From assembly GCA_016125505.1 (NCBI GenBank), contig WGLP01000002.1:1148082-1212081 (forward strand): a stretch of DNA of 64,000 nt, in the 5' to 3' direction. Positions 59,823 through 64,000 of this stretch are shown in pieces; position 1 is the first letter of the stretch; every line of letters starts with the position of its first letter. Made by a program: the position numbers and the translations under genes. Below the pieces are notes generated by a model that worked only from the letters and a program-made list of their open reading frames with translations, had not been told where the DNA came from and made no database searches. Origin of the DNA: Gammaproteobacteria bacterium. GTDB taxonomy: Bacteria > Pseudomonadota > Gammaproteobacteria > UBA6429 > Thiohalophilaceae.

Positions 59823-60721
59823 AAATTTTGCTGCTGGGAAAAGATGGTCAGGTGGGTTGGGAACTCCAGCGTGCATTAGCACCATTAGGAGAACTGGTGG
59901 CATGTGGTCGACGAGAAGCTGATCTCGAACAACCCGATTCATTACGAAAGTTGATACACAACGTTGCGCCGCAAATAGTCGTCAACGCAGCCGCATATAC
60001 CGCGGTAGATCGTGCTGAAACAGAAGGGAAACGCGCCAGAAATATTAATACAGATGCATTGAACGTGCTTGCGGAAGAAATGAAAAAACACAATGGGTGG
60101 CTCATTCATTACTCTACAGATTATGTTTTCGATGGTAGTAAGAAAGGTGCCTATTTAGAAACGGATGTTACTTCTCCATTAAGTGTTTACGGAGAGAGCA
60201 AACGAGATGGCGAATTAGCGATTACGGCGTCTAACTGTCAGCATTTGATTTTTCGCAGTAGCTGGGTCTTTGCAGTGCGAGGTAGCAATTTTATCAAAAC
60301 GATCCTGAGACTCGCGAAAGAGCGTGAAGAACTTAGCGTGATCAATGATCAATATGGCGCGCCTACTGGAGCCGATCTCATCGCTGATGTAACAGCATTA
60401 GTGCTTTACCGTTTGAGGTGCGAGCAATCGTTTGCTGATAAAGTCAGTGGTATCTATCATCTTACAGCTAGTGGAGAAACGAGTTGGTACGGATATGCAA
60501 GCTACATCCTTGAGGAGGCTGTTCGTCATAATGCGAAATTGGGTGTAACACCTGAAAAAGTGTATCCCATAAGCACAACAGACTATCCATTGCCTGCTCG
60601 CAGGCCAGCCAACTCCAGGTTAAATACGCAGAAAATACGTGACACGTTTGGTTTGACACTTCCATCCTGGCAAACGCATGTCAAACGTACAATCGCTGAA
60701 TTACTACAGGGTATTCAATGA
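59819..60721 (+). CDS. rmlD: dTDP-4-dehydrorhamnose reductase
   Basis: Last step: reduces dTDP-4-keto-L-rhamnose. 300 residues; [16 protein letters not shown] at the N-terminus, STDYVFDG and YGESKRDGE with the YxxxK. Overlaps rmlB (ATGA) and rmlA (ATGA). Confidence 0.95.
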   Translation: MKILLLGKDGQVGWELQRALAPLGELVACGRREADLEQPDSLRKLIHNVAPQIVVNAAAYTAVDRAETEGKRARNINTDALNVLAEEMKKHNGWLIHYSTDYVFDGSKKGAYLETDVTSPLSVYGESKRDGELAITASNCQHLIFRSSWVFAVRGSNFIKTILRLAKEREELSVINDQYGAPTGADLIADVTALVLYRLRCEQSFADKVSGIYHLTASGETSWYGYASYILEEAVRHNAKLGVTPEKVYPISTTDYPLPARRPANSRLNTQKIRDTFGLTLPSWQTHVKRTIAELLQGIQ

Positions 60722-61599
60722 AACGTAAAGGAATTATTCTTGCAGGCGGTACAGGGACAAGACTTCACCCGGCAACTCTATCGGTATCAAAACAGCTTTT
60801 GCCTGTATTCGACAAACCGATGATCTATTATCCCCTCAGTTCTCTGATGCTGGCAGGTATTCGTGAAATTCTAATTATTTCCACACCCCAAGATACACCG
60901 CGGTTTGGCCAGCTCCTGCAGGATGGCAGTCAATGGGGCCTTGATTTGAAATACGCAGTGCAACCTTCTCCGGAAGGCCTGGCGCAAGCATTTATTATCG
61001 GTGAAGAGTTTCTATGTAATGAGCCATCTGCTTTGGTGCTCGGTGATAATATTTTCTATGGGCATGATTTTCAGGTGCTTTTAGACAATGCTATGGGACG
61101 TCAGCAAGGCGCTAGTGTGTTTGCTTATCATGTACATGATCCAGAACGTTATGGTGTCGTGGAATTTGATGCTCAAGGCAAAGCAAAAACGCTTGAAGAG
61201 AAACCAAAAATTCCAAAATCCAGCTACGCAGTTACAGGGCTCTACTTCTATGATCAGCAGGTCGTTGAAATTGCAAAGAATCTGAGACCATCGTCAAGGG
61301 GAGAACTGGAGATTACGGATGTCAATAGGTTCTATCTCGAACAGGGACAACTTAATGTCGAGATCATGGGGCGTGGCTATGCCTGGCTTGACACCGGCAC
61401 TCACGAATCGCTACTCGATGCGAGCCACTTCATTGCGACCATTGAACAACGGCAGGGACTCAAAGTCGCCTGCCCCGAAGAGATTGCTTATCGAAAACGC
61501 TGGATCGATGAGGCACAATTAGAAAAGCTTGCTCAGTCACTGACTAGAAATGGTTATGGACAATATTTACTAAGTTTGTTGAAAACAACGATCTTCTGA
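60718..61599 (+). CDS. rmlA: Glucose-1-phosphate thymidylyltransferase
   Basis: First step: makes dTDP-glucose. 293 residues; [21 protein letters not shown] near 9-29, [12 protein letters not shown], and VLGDNIFYG. Overlaps rmlD by 4 bp and rmlC by 1 bp. Confidence 0.96.
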   Translation: MKRKGIILAGGTGTRLHPATLSVSKQLLPVFDKPMIYYPLSSLMLAGIREILIISTPQDTPRFGQLLQDGSQWGLDLKYAVQPSPEGLAQAFIIGEEFLCNEPSALVLGDNIFYGHDFQVLLDNAMGRQQGASVFAYHVHDPERYGVVEFDAQGKAKTLEEKPKIPKSSYAVTGLYFYDQQVVEIAKNLRPSSRGELEITDVNRFYLEQGQLNVEIMGRGYAWLDTGTHESLLDASHFIATIEQRQGLKVACPEEIAYRKRWIDEAQLEKLAQSLTRNGYGQYLLSLLKTTIF

Positions 61600-62144
61600 T
61601 GAAAGCAAGACTGCTCGCGATTCCTGATGTCATACTTATTGAGCCAAAAATATTTGGTGACGAGCGTGGATTTTTTTATGAAAGTTATAACCAGAGACAT
61701 TTTGGAGAAACTATCGGCAAAGAGGTTCATTTCGTTCAGGATAACCACTCGCGTTCAACTAAAGGTGTATTACGTGGTTTGCACTATCAGATTCAGCAAC
61801 CCCAGGGCAAGTTAGTGCGTGTTGTGCAGGGGCAGGTATTTGATGTGGCGGTGGATATACGGCAAAGTTCACCAACATTTGGTCTTTGGGTAGGAGAGAT
61901 TCTGAGTGCAGACAACAAGAAGCAACTCTGGATTCCTGAAGGATTCGCGCACGGTTTTCTGGTGCTTTCAGAGTATGCAGAATTTATATATAAAACCACC
62001 GATTATTGGGCGCAAGAGCATGAGCGCTGTATCATATGGAACGACCCAATAATAGGCATTAGATGGCCTTTAACAGGCGAGCCGATTCTTTCCGCAAAAG
62101 ATCAGCAAGGGAAGGCATTAAGCGAGGCGGTATATTTCAAATAA
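61599..62144 (+). CDS. rmlC: dTDP-4-dehydrorhamnose 3,5-epimerase
   Basis: Third step: epimerises the 4-keto sugar. 181-residue cupin protein; DERGFFYESYN, FVQDNHSRSTKGVLRGLHYQ with the catalytic histidine, and GFAHGFLVLS. Last gene of the rhamnose operon; 40 bp later the uvrB remnant begins. Confidence 0.96.
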   Translation: MKARLLAIPDVILIEPKIFGDERGFFYESYNQRHFGETIGKEVHFVQDNHSRSTKGVLRGLHYQIQQPQGKLVRVVQGQVFDVAVDIRQSSPTFGLWVGEILSADNKKQLWIPEGFAHGFLVLSEYAEFIYKTTDYWAQEHERCIIWNDPIIGIRWPLTGEPILSAKDQQGKALSEAVYFK

Positions 62145-62183
62145 TGTGTACTAATCAGTGAAAACCCTTCCGTGAACAGGGAA

Positions 62184-62932
62184 GCCGCCGCGACCCAGGT
62201 AGATGATCTGCTGTCCGAGATCCGTCAACGGGCAAACAAACAGGAGCGGGTGTCTCGAGCCTCACCAAGTGCATGGCCGAGGACCTGACCGATTATTTGA
62301 ACGATCACGACGTGCGGGTGCGCTACATGTACTTGAACATCGACACCGTGGAGCGGGTTGAGGTCATCCGTGACTTGCTACTTGGTAAGTTTGACGTGCT
62401 GTTCGGCATTAACCTTTTATGAGTAGGGTTGGACATTCCCGAAGTTTCCCTGGTCGCGCTCCTGGATGCCGACAATGAAGGATTCCTACGCTCGGAACGC
62501 TCTCTTATCCAGACCATCGGTCGTGCCGCCCGTAATGCCGAGGGCAAATGTATCCTCTATGCCAATACTATTACTGTATCTATGCAGCGGGCCATGGATG
62601 AGACAGAACGTCGACGGCAAAAACAGCTTGCTTATAATCAAGGAACACGGAATTACACCGTGCAGTATTACCAAGGCCATGACCGACATCATGGAAGGGG
62701 TGTATTCCACTGCCCGAATTTCACCCAAAGCCTATGCTAAAGTCGCAGAAGAGGTGGAACACTATGGAACGCTGAGCCAGGCGATTTGCTCAAGAAGATC
62801 GCACAACTAGAGCAGTAGGTGTATAACCATGCTCAAAATCTGGAATTAGAAGATGCGGCCAGATTACGAGATGAAATACACCGGATGCAGACAGGCCAAC
62901 TCGGGTTGTTCGAAAAGATGATTGCAGATTAG
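62184..62932 (+). pseudogene. uvrB: Decayed 3' fragment of a second uvrB
   Basis: Corresponds to the last third of uvrB (compare 57956-58706), from the helicase C-terminal domain to the UVR motif. It is clearly homologous but diverged, with many synonymous-type changes, so it is not a fresh copy of the intact gene. Lesions: a small deletion and frameshift near 62250, TGA at 62419-62421 in place of CGG, an inserted base near 62640, a deleted base near 62780 and TAG near 62817 in place of CAG. It has no start region and cannot make a working protein. Probable remnant of recombination or of an older arrangement in which uvrB lay downstream of a polysaccharide locus. Confidence 0.9.
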
Positions 62933-63032
62933 ACATGTCATTGCAGGCTATATGCTAATTCTTTTTAGAAACAGTTGCTTGTAAATAATTCCTCACTTTA
63001 CATTCAAGCTATCTTTGATAAGCTATCCCATA

Positions 63033-63051
63033 TTGTTCACAAGGTGAACAA
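63033..63051. promoter_or_regulatory. Candidate operator palindrome
   Basis: TTGTTCAC (63033-63040), spacer AAG, GTGAACAA (63044-63051): perfect 8-bp arms. Dyads of this size suit a dimeric winged-helix regulator, and the nearest one is the MarR-family protein coded 110 bp downstream. The link is inferred from position only. Confidence 0.5.
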
Positions 63052-63097
63052 GTGGAAACCTGCTAAAGCCTATGTTGTGCAACATTTAACACGACAG

Positions 63098-63109
63098 GGC
63101 GGTAGCGTG
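63098..63109 (+). promoter_or_regulatory. ops element (RfaH recruitment signal)
   Basis: GGCGGTAGCGTG, an exact 12-of-12 match to the E. coli ops core found in leaders of LPS, capsule and other RfaH-dependent operons (part of JUMPstart). It is in the sense orientation, 53 bases before the GTG of the MarR gene and about 400 before the RfaH-like gene. Confidence 0.85.
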
Positions 63110-63161
63110 TCTGAAAACACTAAATGTAGATTTTCCCTGACAAAACATAACGAGTGATTTC

Positions 63162-63518
63162 GTGCCCGTCCTGACAGAAGAAAACCGTTATCAATTATTA
63201 AAATTGCTGGAGCAAACCCCTAGTCTGAATCAAAGGGAGCTAGCTAAAGCAATGGGCATTAGCCTGGGTAAAACAAATTACTGCTTGAATGCTTTAATCG
63301 AAAAAGGATTGATTAAAGTAGCAAATTTCAAACGCAGTAAGACCAAAATGAATTATGCCTATTATCTGACACCAAAAGGATTGGATGAAAAAGCACGAGT
63401 GACTATGCAGTTTCTTAAACGGAAACAGCAGGAATATGAGGCATTAGTAAAAGAATTAGAAGAATTGCAAAAAGAAGCTGCATTAATTGAATGCTCCCCA
63501 AAAGGGGAAATACCTTGA
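63162..63518 (+). CDS. MarR family EPS-associated transcriptional regulator
   Basis: A 118-residue winged-helix protein of the type found at the head of exopolysaccharide clusters. Helix-turn-helix covers about residues 20-65 (NQRELAKAMGISLGKTNYCLNALIEKGLIK), a beta wing follows, and residues 80-110 are a coiled-coil dimer helix (KRKQQEYEALVKELEELQKEA). GTG start at 63162. Its TGA overlaps the TTG start of the RfaH-like gene (TTGA), so both are co-translated. Confidence 0.88.
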   Translation: MPVLTEENRYQLLKLLEQTPSLNQRELAKAMGISLGKTNYCLNALIEKGLIKVANFKRSKTKMNYAYYLTPKGLDEKARVTMQFLKRKQQEYEALVKELEELQKEAALIECSPKGEIP

Positions 63519-63871
63519 ACGATAAAAATTGGTTTGTTGTATATACTAAACCGCGCAAAGAGTTTATTGCGGTGGAAAATCTTGTACGCCAAGGGTTTAC
63601 AGCATATTGTCCTCAAACTATTCAACCAAAACGAAGACGCAAGCGTTGGCAAAATGTCAGCGAGCCGCTCTTCCCTCGTTATCTGTTTGTTCGTATGGGT
63701 ATGAATAACTTAGCTCTGATTCGATCAACACTGGGTTTGGTTGGCTTGGTACGTTTCGGCAATGAGCCAGCTGTTGTTCCTCAAATGGTGATTGAAGCCA
63801 TACAACGCCAGGAACAGGAAATAAATAAAGACGGAATAGAGCATCCAAGGTGGAAAAAGGGCCTCTTTTGA
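63515..63871 (+). CDS. RfaH/NusG-type antiterminator, truncated by an insertion sequence
   Basis: A 118-residue frame from TTG 63515, with AGGGGA 8 bases upstream. NWFVVYTKPRKEFIAVENL at the start, QGFTAYCPQTIQPK, EPLFPRYLFVRM and STLGLVGLVRFG are the RfaH N-terminal (NGN) domain. The normal protein would continue after WKKG with a KOW domain of about 50 residues; here the next codons are CTC TTT TGA, at the point where the ISL3-type element begins. So the RNA polymerase-binding half is kept and the KOW half is lost. If made, it could still bind polymerase but lack the C-terminal domain's contacts with ribosome/Rho partners; that is inference. Confidence 0.85.
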   Translation: MNDKNWFVVYTKPRKEFIAVENLVRQGFTAYCPQTIQPKRRRKRWQNVSEPLFPRYLFVRMGMNNLALIRSTLGLVGLVRFGNEPAVVPQMVIEAIQRQEQEINKDGIEHPRWKKGLF

Positions 63872-64000
63872 AATCCGAGTGGGTAGCCCTATAGTGGCAG
63901 CGTCTCAGTCATAACGGACCGGACCCTGATGAACGAGAAGCTTTTCGAGGCCGCCTTGGGCATTTCCGAGCCATGGCATGTGGTCGCTGTTGACCTGGAC
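63860..64000 (+). mobile_element. Left end of an ISL3-family insertion sequence (partial)
   Basis: From about 63860 (GGCCTCTTTTGAAATCC, a plausible ISL3-type terminal repeat) the sequence no longer follows the RfaH gene. A transposase frame opens at 63929. The right end and target duplication lie outside the window, so the exact boundary is uncertain by a few bases. Confidence 0.75.
63929..64000 (+). CDS. ISL3-family transposase, N-terminal fragment (window edge)
   Basis: The first 24 codons, MNEKLFEAALGISEPWHVVA and onward, match the N-terminus common to ISL3-family transposases as I recall them (MNEKLFEAALGI.EPW.V). The gene continues past the window end. GGACCCTG before the ATG is not a strong ribosome-binding site. 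Confidence 0.8.
   Translation, partial: MNEKLFEAALGISEPWHVVAVDLD

Larger units (their letters stand above)
62933..63161 (+). promoter_or_regulatory. Leader/control region of the MarR-RfaH operon
   Basis: A 229-bp AT-rich stretch with no gene. It contains a perfect palindrome (63033-63051), a small palindrome ATGTTGTGCAACAT (63072-63085), the ops element (63098-63109) and a GTGT...ACAC hairpin (63107-63120) just after it. The concentration of signals suggests a regulated leader transcript. Confidence 0.6.

Noticed and set aside
62429..62810. Open frames with UvrB-like sequence, possible short UvrB-related protein
   Set aside because: They are pieces of one decayed gene separated by frameshifts and stops; no start region is present.

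Overview
The window is chromosomal DNA of a gammaproteobacterium, probably an autotrophy-related or sulfur-oxidiser-like lineage (Chromatiales/Acidiferrobacterales type). This is inferred from gene content and order, not from a database search. The order mtnA, MTA/SAH deaminase, ubiG, HAD phosphatase, yciK, gyrA, serC, pheA, hisC, tyrA, aroA, cmk, rpsA, ihfB, with tRNA-Asn, aspartate aminotransferase and uvrB beyond it, matches what I recall of the Pseudomonas aeruginosa block that frames the O-antigen locus. A CbbY-type phosphatase, a D-ribulokinase-like kinase and the hpnCDE squalene genes point to an organism with pentose-phosphate/Calvin-type metabolism and hopanoids.

Layout. 1-7666: gluQ (cut by the window edge), a nitroreductase, a DUF3579 protein, dksA with a long Lys/Ala/Pro tail, cbbY, an aminotransferase, a 583-bp repeat-bearing gap, cysZ, a D-ribulokinase-like gene and queF. 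7952-22195: chromosome and envelope housekeeping: smc, zipA, ligA, a secreted parvulin, yciI, yciB, an unknown protein, a PHP phosphoesterase, yciO, trpS, scpA, scpB, rluB. SMC and both of its partners ScpA and ScpB are therefore in one window. 22200-34298: a possible 22-residue peptide, an EndoIII-like glycosylase, a Ycf46-like N-terminal-domain protein, a diguanylate cyclase, the yciK-hpnE-hpnD-hpnC cluster, small membrane proteins, rmuC, a MupP/Gph-type phosphatase, ubiG, an MTA/SAH deaminase and mtnA. 34316-51938: a Wzz-like gene, gyrA, then a long amino-acid/nucleotide/translation run (serC, serA, pheA, hisC, tyrA, aroA, manC, cmk, rpsA, ihfB, lapA, lapB, pyrF) and comEA.

52205-64000 becomes AT-richer and carries polysaccharide functions: ugd and galU (UDP-glucuronate), tRNA-Asn, a pseudopilin, aspartate aminotransferase, uvrB, and rmlBDAC (dTDP-L-rhamnose). 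A second, decayed 3' copy of uvrB follows rmlC, so the rhamnose operon lies between a whole uvrB and a uvrB remnant. After that comes an exact 12-base ops element (the RfaH recruitment signal), an EPS-type MarR regulator, an RfaH-like antiterminator cut off before its KOW domain, and the left end of an ISL3-type insertion sequence that runs out of the window. This end is the most dynamic part and the best candidate for an unusual regulatory arrangement: an ops-controlled operon that encodes its own, now IS-truncated, RfaH-like factor.

No CRISPR array, prophage or rRNA operon was seen. Apart from the IS end there is no intact mobile element; three hairpin repeats (4677-4708, 5152-5185, 7759-7860) look like dispersed REP/MITE-like sequences.
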